Below, one piece after another: positions 1 through 8,168 of a DNA stretch of 57,767 nucleotides. Within the stretch, counting starts at the first letter, position 1; every line of letters begins with the position of its first letter. The position numbers and the translations under genes are program-made. Source of the DNA: CAYWXK01 sp964462515 (GTDB lineage Bacteria > Planctomycetota > Phycisphaerae > Sedimentisphaerales > Anaerobacaceae); contig CAYWXK010000025.1 of assembly GCA_964462515.1 (NCBI GenBank), positions 1-57,767 on the forward strand, read 5' to 3'. The notes below the pieces were generated by a model, which saw only the letters and a program-made list of their open reading frames with translations, was not told where the DNA came from and did no database searches.

Positions 1-2
1 AA

Positions 3-104
3 ATCACAGATGATGTCGCTGAGTCGGCGAATTCGATTATCTTCGACCAGGCCGAGAACCGCCTCCACTTCCAGCGAGCGCTGCTAAAAAAACTACTGAG
101 CTAA
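3..104 (+). CDS. C-terminal fragment of an unidentified protein (5' end off window)
   Basis: An open frame runs from the left edge to a TAA at 102-104, giving the last 33 residues of a protein that ends in a basic, leucine-rich stretch (RALLKKLLS). The stop lies 7 bases before the ATG of the DNA methyltransferase, so the two may be co-transcribed. The visible piece holds no motif I recognise and I assign no function. That it is coding is inferred from the tight spacing and the reasonable residue composition. Confidence 0.4.
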   Translation: MTDDVAESANSIIFDQAENRLHFQRALLKKLLS

Positions 105-111
105 TTGCATT

Positions 112-1410
112 ATGACACAACACAAAATAATCATCGGTGATTCAAGACGTATGGCGGAGGTATCCGATGAATCCGTCCACCTTGTCATTACGTCGCCACC
201 CTATTGGCAATTGAAAGACTACGGCAACGGCAGTCAAATAGGATTTGACGACAGTTACGAAGATTACATCAACAACCTCAATCTTGTCTGGAACGAGTGC
301 CACCGGGTATTGCACAAGGGTTGCCGGCTGTGTGTGAACATCGGCGACCAGTTTGCCAGGTCTGTTTATTACGGCAGGTATAAAATAATTCCAATTCGCA
401 CGGAAATAATCAAGTTCTGCGAGACGGCCGGGTTCGACTATATGGGGGCGGTTATCTGGCAGAAGGTAACAACCTGTAACACTACCGGCGGAGCAATAAT
501 AATGGGGTCGTTTCCATATCCTCGGAACGGAATCCTGAAAATCGACTACGAATTCATCTTGATTTTCAAAAAGCTGGGCACCCCGCCTAATGTCAACAGG
601 GATATAAAGGAAAAGTCGAAACTAACAATCGAAGAATGGAACGAATTCTTTACCGGCCATTGGAATATCCCCGGCGAAAAACAAGATAAGCATCTTGCGG
701 TGTTCCCGGAGGAAATACCTCGCCGCTTAATCAAGATGTTCAGTTTCGTGGGTGATACTGTACTTGACCCATTTCTCGGCAGCGGCACAACAGCACTATC
801 TGCAAAAAATCTGAAAAGAAATTCGATAGGATACGAGATAAACCCAGATTATATCCCTCTCATCAAGGAGAAACTCGGTCTAAAAGACAAAGGTTTTTTT
901 GACAAATTTAATTTTGAGCTTGCACAAAACAGAGAAGATGATATCGACTGGAAAGAGGAAATAAAAAAACTCCCCTATATTTTCAAAGACCCCGTGAAAT
1001 TCGATAAGAAGGTCGACCCGCGGAAACTCCAGTTCGGCTCGAAAATCAATGGCGACAGCCAAAAAAGGCAGGACTACCATTGTGTAAAAAAGGTTATCTC
1101 TCCTACCGAACTTGAACTCGATGATGGTCTTAAAATACGTCTGCTCGGAATAAAGGAAAAAGCTGAAAAGAAACAGCAGGCAATTGAATTTTTGCAGTCA
1201 AAAACAAAAGGACAGAAAGTATTTATGAAATTCGGACAGGTTAAACACGACAGCAAAAATAATCTGTTGTGCTATTTATACCTTGAGAATAAAACTTTTA
1301 TCAATGCTCATCTGGTTAAAGAAGGGTTAGTATCAACCGATAGCGAGATGGATTTCAAATACAAAAATAAATTTACAGACACGGCAGAAATGGGGGTATA
1401 TCAGGGATGA
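112..1410 (+). CDS. Site-specific DNA methyltransferase (likely N4-cytosine, MjaI type) with SNase-like C-terminal domain
   Basis: This gene encodes 432 aa. The catalytic motif TSPPYW is at residues 27-32 and the AdoMet-binding motif DPFLGSGTT at 219-227. That order (catalytic motif first) and the S-P-P-Y form fit beta-class amino methyltransferases, often N4-cytosine. Residues about 319-425 form a second domain resembling staphylococcal nuclease/Tudor-SN folds (R343-L-L-G-I, then a Y-L-Y-L strand and N-A-H-L-V-K-E-G-L). The Arg equivalent to SNase Arg35 is present, but the Glu43 and Arg87 positions look replaced, so I expect a binding rather than a cutting role. The 3' end overlaps the downstream restriction gene by 4 bp (ATGA). 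MjaI recognises CTAG, so CTAG is the plausible target; this is inference from the partner. Confidence 0.85.
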   Translation: MTQHKIIIGDSRRMAEVSDESVHLVITSPPYWQLKDYGNGSQIGFDDSYEDYINNLNLVWNECHRVLHKGCRLCVNIGDQFARSVYYGRYKIIPIRTEIIKFCETAGFDYMGAVIWQKVTTCNTTGGAIIMGSFPYPRNGILKIDYEFILIFKKLGTPPNVNRDIKEKSKLTIEEWNEFFTGHWNIPGEKQDKHLAVFPEEIPRRLIKMFSFVGDTVLDPFLGSGTTALSAKNLKRNSIGYEINPDYIPLIKEKLGLKDKGFFDKFNFELAQNREDDIDWKEEIKKLPYIFKDPVKFDKKVDPRKLQFGSKINGDSQKRQDYHCVKKVISPTELELDDGLKIRLLGIKEKAEKKQQAIEFLQSKTKGQKVFMKFGQVKHDSKNNLLCYLYLENKTFINAHLVKEGLVSTDSEMDFKYKNKFTDTAEMGVYQG

Positions 1411-2111
1411 AAATCTATTCAAAGAATTTTGGCAAAAAAGAAAAAGTGTTGAATTATGCCTGCCAAATCTACCAATTATCGCGTCCCAACAAAGTTGGTG
1501 CAGTAATGTCCCTGATTAGAGAATGTCAGCCAAAATCTATAGAAGAGTGGGAAAAATGGTATTTGGAAAATGCTTATACTGATGGCAAAGTCTCTGCCAA
1601 AGTTACAAAAGACGTTCTCAAAGAGCTTGGGGAGAGATTATATGTCAAAATTAAAGAGATAGTTATCCCCGAATGGCAGGAGGCCTTTAGTCAATTAACA
1701 CTGCAGGACTGCCTTGATTATATCTATAACCTGACCGTCAACAGAACCTACGACGGCTTCAATAGAGAAAAATCCGTTGTAACCGGAACCTTGGAAAAGA
1801 AGTTACCAGATGTCAAATTCGTCGAGTCGGAACCGGAACTTGACCATGCGGGGGATATTGATTATCTATGTTACGTCGGGAAAAAAGCATTTGGCATACA
1901 AATAAAACCTATAACTGCCAAAGCAAACTTCGGCAATTACTCCCCTTCCGAGAGGATGAAGGCAAGCTTTCGAGAGTTTGAGCAAAAATACGGAGGTAAG
2001 GTGTTTATTATTTTCAGCATGGATGATGAGATAAAGAACATAGAGGCCCTCGAAGAGATAAAAAAAGAAATTGCCCGACTAAAGAAACTGCAAGAAGGAG
2101 GGAAGGATTGA
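1407..2111 (+). CDS. MjaI-family type II restriction endonuclease
   Basis: This gene encodes 234 aa. The sequence resembles the RE_MjaI family in its N-terminal region (Y-Q-L-S-R-P-N-K-V-G at 22-31) and in a PD-(D/E)XK-like core: D150-I-D152 followed by Q165-I-K167. It starts inside the methyltransferase stop (ATGA overlap) and therefore belongs to the same operon, as expected for a type II restriction-modification pair. The C-terminus is a charged helix rich in E and K. The family cuts DNA unless the partner methylase protects the site. Family call is from motif memory; the CTAG specificity is inferred from the MjaI namesake. Confidence 0.75.
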   Translation: MKIYSKNFGKKEKVLNYACQIYQLSRPNKVGAVMSLIRECQPKSIEEWEKWYLENAYTDGKVSAKVTKDVLKELGERLYVKIKEIVIPEWQEAFSQLTLQDCLDYIYNLTVNRTYDGFNREKSVVTGTLEKKLPDVKFVESEPELDHAGDIDYLCYVGKKAFGIQIKPITAKANFGNYSPSERMKASFREFEQKYGGKVFIIFSMDDEIKNIEALEEIKKEIARLKKLQEGGKD

Positions 2112-2794
2112 AGGGCCGACGCAGGATACTTGTAGCCACGACAAATCCCGGCAAATTGGCGGAGATAAGGCAAATGTTGGGGGGGGATGTGGAGTGGATA
2201 GGGCTATCGGATTTCAAGGGTATCGCTGAAATCAAAGAGGATGGGGAGACGTTTGCAGAAAATGCACGCAAGAAAGCGCTCGGATATGCAAGGGCGACCG
2301 GCCTGTGGACAATTGCTGATGATTCAGGACTTGTGATTGATGCGCTCGGAGGTCAGCCGGGGGTAGAAAGTGCACGATTCTCAGGTGCGAAAGATAAAGA
2401 CAGGACACTACTTGACCATAAGAATATGGCTAAAGTGCTGAAACTACTTGAAGGTGTGCCGTGGGAAAATGGTTCGACAAGCTCACCATCCCGAGCAAAG
2501 TCGAGGGAAAGGACGGCGAGATTTGTCTGTTGTATGTGCTTAGCCAGCCCGCCAGATGAGTGGCAGGCAGGTCCGGTAAAAATCTTAGTTGAGACCGAAG
2601 GGACGTTGGAAGGTCTTATAACTGACAAAGAAATCGGAGAGAACGGCTTCGGCTACGACCCGATTTTCTTTGTGCCGAAATTAAACAAAACGGTAGCTCA
2701 GTTGACTACTGAAGAAAAGAATGCAATCTCGCATCGCGGCAATGCGCTTCGCAAGTTGAAGCCGCTTCTTGAGGAGCTGCTGAAGGGGACGTGA
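2108..2794 (+). CDS. rdgB: XTP/dITP (non-canonical purine NTP) pyrophosphatase, RdgB/HAM1 family, with repeat-derived insertion
   Basis: RdgB hydrolyses ITP, dITP and XTP to monophosphates and so keeps deaminated purines out of nucleic acids. Family signatures are plain: ATTNPGKLAEI at 9-19, FAENARKKA, W-T-I-A-D-D-S-G-L with the catalytic acidic pair, P-G-V-E-S-A-R-F-S-G, G-F-G-Y-D-P-I-F, and S-H-R-G-N-A near the end. The start is TTG at 2108, set by a GGAGG 6 bases upstream; it overlaps the restriction gene stop by 4 bases (TTGA). Residues 122-134 are an extra loop written by a palindromic repeat (2471-2509) inserted before the conserved R-T-A-R-F strand, where relatives have only a few residues. 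The frame stays open, so the protein is probably active. Confidence 0.93.
   Translation: MKGRRRILVATTNPGKLAEIRQMLGGDVEWIGLSDFKGIAEIKEDGETFAENARKKALGYARATGLWTIADDSGLVIDALGGQPGVESARFSGAKDKDRTLLDHKNMAKVLKLLEGVPWENGSTSSPSRAKSRERTARFVCCMCLASPPDEWQAGPVKILVETEGTLEGLITDKEIGENGFGYDPIFFVPKLNKTVAQLTTEEKNAISHRGNALRKLKPLLEELLKGT
2471..2509. repeat. Dispersed palindromic repeat family R1, copy inside rdgB
   Basis: The element begins GGTTCGACAAGCTCACC and ends CCCGAGCAAAGTCGAGGGA. The two halves can pair imperfectly through TCGAC and GTCGA. Related sequence occurs at 8180-8214, 11266-11292, 23069-23110, 23601-23663 and 47941-48006. Here it is read in frame as residues 122-134 of RdgB. Confidence 0.8.
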
Positions 2795-2996
2795 GGGCGT
2801 AGCAAGCTCGTCATTTTGTTTTTTGACACGGATTTACAATTTTTATATTAGACACGGATTAACACTGTTTGTTAAAGATTTAGATTTTTTCTCCTTTGTA
2901 TGTGGGGATTATAGGAGGGTGCGATTGTTTTTTCTTGACATTTTGGGAATTTTGAATTTTGCTGTGCGAACGGTCGAATAGAAAAGAGACCAATAA

Positions 2997-3017
2997 CCCC
3001 CAGCATAAAGCTGGGGG
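2997..3017. repeat. Short perfect hairpin in the topA leader
   Basis: CCCCCAGC (2997-3004) pairs with GCTGGGGG (3010-3017) around a five-base loop. It is preceded by AA and followed by CTTATTA, close to the AACCC-stem-loop-GGGCTAAAT pattern at 8227-8253 and 11221-11249. It lies 30 bases before topA and has no T tract, so it is not a standard terminator for rdgB. The rest of 2795-3047 is AT-rich and shows nothing else. Confidence 0.55.
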
Positions 3018-3047
3018 CTTATTAACGACGGGCAACAAATTTTATTT

Positions 3048-5414
3048 ATGGCGAAAGTGGATTCATATAAAAGTAAATCATTGGTAGTGGTTGAGTCGCC
3101 GGCCAAGGCAAAGACCATAAATAGATACTTGGGCGAGGGCTACGAAGTAAAGGCCTCTATGGGGCACGTCCGTGATTTGCCTGTGAAGCAATTCGGCGTC
3201 GATATAGAGAAAGATTTTGAGCCGACCTACGCGATATCAGCGAATAAGAGGCGCGTTGTAACAAGTTTGAAGGCGGCGGCAAAAAACTGTGATAAATTAT
3301 TTCTCGCAACCGACTTAGACCGGGAGGGCGAGGCGATTGCCTGGCATCTGGCGCAAATCCTCGGCGTGCCGGAGGAGAAGACTTACCGCGTTATTTTCAA
3401 TGCGATAACCAAATCGGCTATAGAGCATGCGTTCGCCCAGCCCGGTAAAATTGATATGGATAAAGTTATGGCCCAGCAGGCGCGGCGAATCTTAGACAGA
3501 ATCGTCGGCTACCAGATAAGCCCGTTATTGTGGAAGAAGATTACGCGAGGACTTTCAGCAGGTCGGGTGCAGTCAGTTGCAACAAAGATGATTGTTGAAA
3601 GAGAGAGGGAGATTCGGCAATTCAAGACTGTTGAATACTGGCTTATACCGGCTGTGTTCACCACCGAATTGCACAGGGACTATCACCAGGAATGGCTCAA
3701 TCTCACAAAGGCCGAAGGCGAGAAGCCGGCAGATGCTTCAGAGCGAAACAAATGGTTAGTTGAACACAATGCTTTTACTGCTGAGCTGTCCAAAGTCGGC
3801 GATAAGAAATTCGAGGCATCCAATAAAGAACAGGCGGAGCGGATTTTTGATGCTTTGAAACAGGCGGAGTTTAAGGTCGCCGATGTAGAGACCAGGGGGT
3901 CTGTTTCACGGCCGCCGGCGCCTTTTATAACCTCGACATTGCAGCAGACGGCTGCAAATCGGCTGTTCTTTAGCACTAAAAGAACGATGATAGTTGCGCA
4001 GCAGTTGTATGAAGGCATAGACCTGGGTTCGATGGGTTCTTTAGGTCTTATTACGTATATGAGGACCGACAGCACACACATATCGTCTGAGGCAATCAAT
4101 GAGGTGCGCAATTATATTAGTGGGCACTTTGGCGCGGAATATCTACCTGAAAAGGCCAACATTTATGCCTCCAAAGAGGGCGCTCAGCAGGCGCATGAGG
4201 CAATCCGGCCGACGGATGTTGACCTGACGCCGGCGGATATAAAGACATTTTTGACGGAGGAGCAATTCAAGCTTTACGACCTTGTGTGGCGGCGATTTGT
4301 GGCCTGCCAGATGACGCCTGCCAGGTGGAACGTAACGAACCTGAATATCGCGGCAGAGACGTCCGTGGGTCGCTGTTTGTATAAAGCAACAGGGAGAGTA
4401 ATGGTATTCGATGGGTTTACAAAGGTCTGGGTGGTGCCATCGGGCGAGGAGGAGCTGCCGGCGATGAAAGCCGGGCAAAAGCTGGCGGTAGTGAACATAA
4501 AAGCCGAGCAGCACTGGACAAAACCGCCGGCCAGATATACCGAGGCGACATTGGTAAAGTCGCTCGAAAAGGAAGGCATCGGCAGGCCCAGCACATACGC
4601 TACAATCATAAGCACCATCCAGGAACGGAAATATGTTGAGCAAAAAGAAAAGAAGTTCTTTGCCACCGATTTGGGCGAGGTGGTGACGGATAAACTGAAT
4701 GAGTATTTTCCGAAGATAATGGATATTGCTTTTACGCGGCATATGGAGGAGCAGCTTGATAAGATTGAGGAGCAGCACTTAGACTGGCTGAACATTCTCA
4801 AGGACTTTTATGGACCGTTCAAGCGAGACCTTGAGATGGCGCAGAAGCAGATGAAGCATGCTAAAGCTGAAGCGACACCCAGCGAATATAAATGCCCAAA
4901 ATGCGGTGGGCAGCTTGTTTATAAGTTCGGTAAGAATGGAAGGTTTCTGAGCTGTTCGAGTTATCCGAAATGCAAATTTGCGTGTCCGTGTGACAAGGAA
5001 GGAAAAATGGTTGAACAAGTTGAAAGTGAACACAAGTGCCCTGCCTGCGGCAAGGCGATGATTTATAGGAGCGGGCGGTTCGGGCCGTTTCTTGGTTGCA
5101 GCGACTATCCGACCTGCAAGACGACTCTAAAGCTGGATAAGGAGGGTAATATCCTGCCGGCAAAACAGAAGCCGGAGCCGACTGAAATTGCCTGCTATAA
5201 GTGCAAAGATGGCCGGCTGGTAATCAGGCAAGGCAAAAAGGGGCCGTTCTTAGGATGCAACAAGTTCCCGAAATGCAGAACCATTGTCAGCATCAAAAAG
5301 CTGGAGCAGTTGAAACAACTGCAATCGGCGGGGCAATGGCCGCCTCAAACAATTGAGCAGGCCGAAGAAATCCTGGGAAAAAAGACTAAAAAGTTAGCTA
5401 CGAAAGGGCACTAA
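3048..5414 (+). CDS. topA: DNA topoisomerase I (type IA)
   Basis: This 788 aa enzyme relaxes negative supercoils by a single-strand break through a 5'-phosphotyrosyl link. The N-terminal Toprim domain shows V-V-V-E-S-P-A-K-A-K and the acidic D-L-D-R-E-G-E-A-I-A-W-H segment. The active-site tyrosine is Y337 in G-L-I-T-Y-M-R-T-D-S. The GIGRPSTYA motif marks the end of the core. The C-terminus has three four-cysteine zinc ribbons in a row, each of the pattern C-x2-C...C-x5-C, followed by a Lys-rich tail. Length is usual for bacterial TopA. I see no strong ribosome binding site before the ATG, but the encoded N-terminus matches the family. Confidence 0.97.
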   Translation: MAKVDSYKSKSLVVVESPAKAKTINRYLGEGYEVKASMGHVRDLPVKQFGVDIEKDFEPTYAISANKRRVVTSLKAAAKNCDKLFLATDLDREGEAIAWHLAQILGVPEEKTYRVIFNAITKSAIEHAFAQPGKIDMDKVMAQQARRILDRIVGYQISPLLWKKITRGLSAGRVQSVATKMIVEREREIRQFKTVEYWLIPAVFTTELHRDYHQEWLNLTKAEGEKPADASERNKWLVEHNAFTAELSKVGDKKFEASNKEQAERIFDALKQAEFKVADVETRGSVSRPPAPFITSTLQQTAANRLFFSTKRTMIVAQQLYEGIDLGSMGSLGLITYMRTDSTHISSEAINEVRNYISGHFGAEYLPEKANIYASKEGAQQAHEAIRPTDVDLTPADIKTFLTEEQFKLYDLVWRRFVACQMTPARWNVTNLNIAAETSVGRCLYKATGRVMVFDGFTKVWVVPSGEEELPAMKAGQKLAVVNIKAEQHWTKPPARYTEATLVKSLEKEGIGRPSTYATIISTIQERKYVEQKEKKFFATDLGEVVTDKLNEYFPKIMDIAFTRHMEEQLDKIEEQHLDWLNILKDFYGPFKRDLEMAQKQMKHAKAEATPSEYKCPKCGGQLVYKFGKNGRFLSCSSYPKCKFACPCDKEGKMVEQVESEHKCPACGKAMIYRSGRFGPFLGCSDYPTCKTTLKLDKEGNILPAKQKPEPTEIACYKCKDGRLVIRQGKKGPFLGCNKFPKCRTIVSIKKLEQLKQLQSAGQWPPQTIEQAEEILGKKTKKLATKGH

Positions 5415-5711
5415 GAAATTAACCGTGGTGGTGAAAGAGTTTTGAGTTCTAAGTCAAACCCATTCGGCTGTGTTCAGGACAGGGTTTTGAGTTGGGCGGA
5501 GGAAATTTCATCAAGTTTTAGGCACTCGCCACGGCGGAGCATGCCGTAGCCAGACAGGCAAAAAACGAAAATTTCGTTAAAATCGTAGTCAGCTAATAAA
5601 CGTTTTTGACATCCTGAGAACATCGGAGTCTAATGATTTAGTTCCTAAAAATGCTTGATTTTTCTCCTCAAAGTATTATTGTTCATAATATATTTTCTAA
5701 ATGGTATCCTA
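5415..5711. other. Intergenic region with a repeat-like palindrome
   Basis: This stretch holds a GAGTTTTGAGTTCTAAGTC-like segment of the AT-rich repeat class found before alaS and elsewhere, and a GC-rich segment near 5523-5562 (CCACGGCGGAGCATGCCGTAG) that can fold. An in-frame extension of the next gene back to a TTG at 5655 is open but lacks family similarity, so I do not take it as coding. Confidence 0.4.
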
Positions 5712-6455
5712 ATGGCTAAGAACTCTAAAATTGAATGGACTGAATCTACTTGGAACCCGGTCACTGGCTGTACAAAAATTAGTATTGGATGCCGCAATTG
5801 TTACGCTGAACGGTTTGCTATGCGTCTAAAGGCAACTGGCAGCCGCAACTATACTCACGGTTTCCACGTCACACTACATCCACATCTGCTAAAAATGCCG
5901 CTCCGCTGGAAGCAACCCCAAACAATCTTCGTCAATTCTATGAGCGACCTTTTTCACAACAGTGTCCCCTTCGATTTCATCTCGAAAATCTTTGACGTTA
6001 TGTGCCAAGCTTCTCATCATAGGTTCCAGGCATTAACAAAGCGTTCCCAGCGTCTGCTCGAGTTAAGCCCCAAGCTCCCCTGGCCGGAAAATGTATGGAT
6101 GGGCGTTACCGTCGAAAATGCCAATTACGCTTTTCGCATAGACCGCCTGAAGCAGACTCACGCCGCAATAAAATTCATATCCTTTGAGCCGCTTTTAGGC
6201 CCAATTCCTAACATCAACCTTGAAGGCATTGATTGGGTCATTGTCGGCGGCGAATCCGGACCTAACGCAAGACCTATGCAGCCGGAATGGGCTACAGATA
6301 TCCGCGATCAATGTCTGGCCGCAGATGTCCCTTTCTTTTTCAAGCAGTGGGGCGGCGTAAACAAGAAAGAGACTGGTCGCATATTAGAAGAGCGAACGTG
6401 GGACCAATTTCCCCGGTTGCAGGAATTGAGGCATGTTCAAACTCACTCCGCCTAA
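5712..6455 (+). CDS. DUF5131 (phage Gp37/Gp68 family) three-cysteine protein
   Basis: This gene encodes 247 aa from the ATG at 5712. The N-terminus has the typical W-N-P-V-T-G-C20 start and a C20-x6-C27-x2-C30 cluster, the three-Cys motif that gives the partner protein TcmP its name and that resembles an iron-sulfur or radical-SAM type site. Later motifs such as FVNSMSDLFH, W-x-G-V-T-V-E-N, F-I-S-F-E-P-L-L-G and VIVGGESGPNARP are standard for the family. Its 3' end overlaps the next gene by 23 bases, so the pair is translationally coupled. The biochemical role is not established; mobile-element or defence use is often assumed. Confidence 0.85.
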   Translation: MAKNSKIEWTESTWNPVTGCTKISIGCRNCYAERFAMRLKATGSRNYTHGFHVTLHPHLLKMPLRWKQPQTIFVNSMSDLFHNSVPFDFISKIFDVMCQASHHRFQALTKRSQRLLELSPKLPWPENVWMGVTVENANYAFRIDRLKQTHAAIKFISFEPLLGPIPNINLEGIDWVIVGGESGPNARPMQPEWATDIRDQCLAADVPFFFKQWGGVNKKETGRILEERTWDQFPRLQELRHVQTHSA

Positions 6456-7254
6456 AGATGACGGTTTGTACATCCCAACTGTTGGTCAACAGTCCAAAGA
6501 TAAGCATTATTTTCTAATGAGATATATTGATATTTTTACCACTTCAATGAAAGGTAAATGGAAAGGACTTCACTATATAGATCTATTCGCAGGGGCTGGA
6601 ATCGAGAAATTAAAAGAATCTAAAGAATTGTGCTGGGGTTCACCAATGATAGCTACCCACGCCCCAAAATCTTTCGATAAACTGCACCTTTGCGAGCTGA
6701 ACCCAAAAAAATTTGAGGTTCTTAAAAAACGAGTCACCAACATTAGAACAGATTCGCAAATTTTGAGAGGTGATGCTAACGAAAAGATTCATGAGATTGC
6801 TAAGGAAATCCCTCAAGGAACTTTGTCACTTGCTTTTCTTGACCCATATGGCTTGGAAATTGATTTTATAACGTTAGAGACATTAGCTAGAAAAAAAGCC
6901 GACCTAATCATATTTTTCCCCGATCGGTTAGACATATTGAGGAATTGGAAACATTATTATTACTCCGATCGAAATTCAAAGCTCGATCGTCACTTGGGTT
7001 CAGATTGCGATTGGCGTTCTATTCTGGACAAATCTCCTCCCAATAATCGTGTTGAAGTTCTAAGAAAATTATATATAGATCGACTTAAGAAAAATCTGGG
7101 ATACACAGAAGTAGATTACGAACGTATCTCCGCCCATGGACGCCCCCTATATTATTTAGTTTTCTGCTCTCGTAGTGAAATAGGGGTTATGTTTTGGCGT
7201 GAAATTTCCCAAAAAAAACCTGACGGCCAACGAACGTTCAAGTTTGATTCTTAG
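6433..7254 (+). CDS. tcmP: Three-Cys-motif partner protein TcmP
   Basis: This gene encodes 273 aa and has a Rossmann methyltransferase-like core: Y-I-D-L-F-A-G-A-G around 48-56 (motif I) and L-D-P-Y-G-L-E near 136. Proteins of this family are encoded directly beside the DUF5131 three-Cys protein, exactly as here (23-base overlap). The AT-rich, less biased codon use differs from topA and other housekeeping genes nearby, in keeping with horizontal transfer. Function unproven; a nucleic-acid or small-molecule methyltransferase working with the upstream protein is an inference. Confidence 0.8.
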   Translation: MFKLTPPKDDGLYIPTVGQQSKDKHYFLMRYIDIFTTSMKGKWKGLHYIDLFAGAGIEKLKESKELCWGSPMIATHAPKSFDKLHLCELNPKKFEVLKKRVTNIRTDSQILRGDANEKIHEIAKEIPQGTLSLAFLDPYGLEIDFITLETLARKKADLIIFFPDRLDILRNWKHYYYSDRNSKLDRHLGSDCDWRSILDKSPPNNRVEVLRKLYIDRLKKNLGYTEVDYERISAHGRPLYYLVFCSRSEIGVMFWREISQKKPDGQRTFKFDS

Positions 7255-7313
7255 GGTTCCATTGCAAAAATCCCGATTCACGGAGTGGATTTGCTGAAAT
7301 TATTAAATTTTTA

Positions 7314-7342
7314 TTGAACAAGCCGGCGAAGTTTGGTATAAT
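7314..7342 (+). promoter_or_regulatory. Sigma-70 type promoter for the HNH-AP2 gene
   Basis: TTGAAC (7314-7319), a 17-base spacer, and TATAAT (7337-7342). This is one of the best promoter matches in the window and gives the HNH-AP2 gene its own transcript with a leader of about 145 bases. Confidence 0.65.
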
Positions 7343-7365
7343 ATTAACGCGATATGGGGGAGTTA

Positions 7366-7491
7366 GGCCCCGCATAAAGACATTGCGGGGCAAGCAGACA
7401 GCGGAGAACCGCACGGATAAGGGACAGAAGTTCCACGAATTGAGGCAAGATAGCCACGAAAAAGCTCAGAATGTTTCTTTTCGCGTGGAGG
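7366..7491 (+). promoter_or_regulatory. Structured leader with ribosome-site hairpin before the HNH-AP2 gene
   Basis: Two stem-loops are visible. The first pairs GCCCCGCA with TGCGGGGC (7367-7392). The second pairs CCACGAAAAAG (7454-7464) with CTTTTCGCGTGG (7477-7488), whose last GG is the start of the Shine-Dalgarno GGAGG (7487-7491), five bases before the GTG start. The arrangement suggests translation is restrained by folding; this is inference. Confidence 0.45.
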
Positions 7492-7495
7492 GGCT

Positions 7496-8083
7496 GTGCG
7501 GAAGGTTCTTATACCAATATTCCTGCCGGAGTTTATATTCCGGCTGCGTGTATGGATATTATTACTTTATCGGCGGCTGCGGTACGGCTACGCATTCCGC
7601 AAAATCCCCCTTACGCAGGGCAAATACACAATTGTGGACCAAGAAGATTACGAGAAGCTTGCCCAGTATAGGTGGTATGCGTTGAGAATCGAAAGGTCAT
7701 TCTATGCAGTGCGGCAGTACAGGTCAAAGCAGGACAGGTTCACATACAAAAGCGTGAGGATGCACCAGGAAATAATGGGCGCTGCGGAAGAGAAGGTTAT
7801 CGACCATATCAACCATAACGGCTTGGATAATCGTAAAACGAACCTTCGTTTTGCTACAATCCAGCAGAACACGTGGAATCAACGCAAGAGCAGAGGCAAT
7901 TACAGCTCACGATACAAAGGAGTTGCCTGGTCAAAGAGCAGGAAAAAGTGGCGGGCGAGGATAACATGTAACGGCAAGGTGACATATATTGGTTATTTTG
8001 ATGATGAGAGAGCGGCGGCGATGGCTTATGATGCGAGGGCAAAGGAGCTGTTCGGAGATTACGCAGTGCTGAATCTACCCTAA
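7496..8083 (+). CDS. HNH endonuclease with AP2 DNA-binding domain
   Basis: This gene encodes 195 aa with a GTG start set by GGAGG at 7487-7491. After a hydrophobic, Arg-rich N-terminus (1-36), the segment I-P-L-T-Q-G-K-Y-x-I-V-D opens a DNA-binding region common in phage and planctomycete HNH/AP2 proteins. The HNH core is D103-H-I-N-H-N-G-L-D-N-R-K-T-N-L-R (103-118). The C-terminal AP2/ERF-like domain (about 138-190) shows Y-K-G-V-x-W, W-R-A-R-I, G-x-F-D-D-E-x-x-A-A-x-A-Y-D and the closing A-V-L-N. Proteins of this layout are often free-standing homing-type nucleases. No inverted termini or split host gene is seen beside it. The N-terminal 36 residues are GC-poor and unlike a soluble enzyme, and might be extra. 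Confidence 0.85.
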   Translation: MRKVLIPIFLPEFIFRLRVWILLLYRRLRYGYAFRKIPLTQGKYTIVDQEDYEKLAQYRWYALRIERSFYAVRQYRSKQDRFTYKSVRMHQEIMGAAEEKVIDHINHNGLDNRKTNLRFATIQQNTWNQRKSRGNYSSRYKGVAWSKSRKKWRARITCNGKVTYIGYFDDERAAAMAYDARAKELFGDYAVLNLP

Positions 8084-8131
8084 GCCGAAGAGCGAGGGCA
8101 GCGGCGGAATTCATTTTATGGCGGGGTAAAT

Positions 8132-8164
8132 AATGGATTCCCGCTAACGACGTGCGGGAATGAC
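8132..8164. repeat. Repeat family R5 (GGATTCCCGC...GCGGGAATGAC)
   Basis: ATGGATTCCCGC and GCGGGAATGAC form a palindrome around CTAACGACGT. The same family is at 25628-25694 (two copies face to face) and 55019-55046 (inside scpB). Confidence 0.7.
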
Positions 8165-8168
8165 ATTA

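Noticed and set aside
5655..5711. N-terminal extension of the DUF5131 protein
   Set aside because: Begins at TTG with no ribosome site, and the family starts at the ATG at 5712.
7314..7685. Frame of 123 codons overlapping the HNH-AP2 leader and start
   Set aside because: Covers the promoter and leader hairpins and has no family-like sequence; the HNH-AP2 frame has clear domains.
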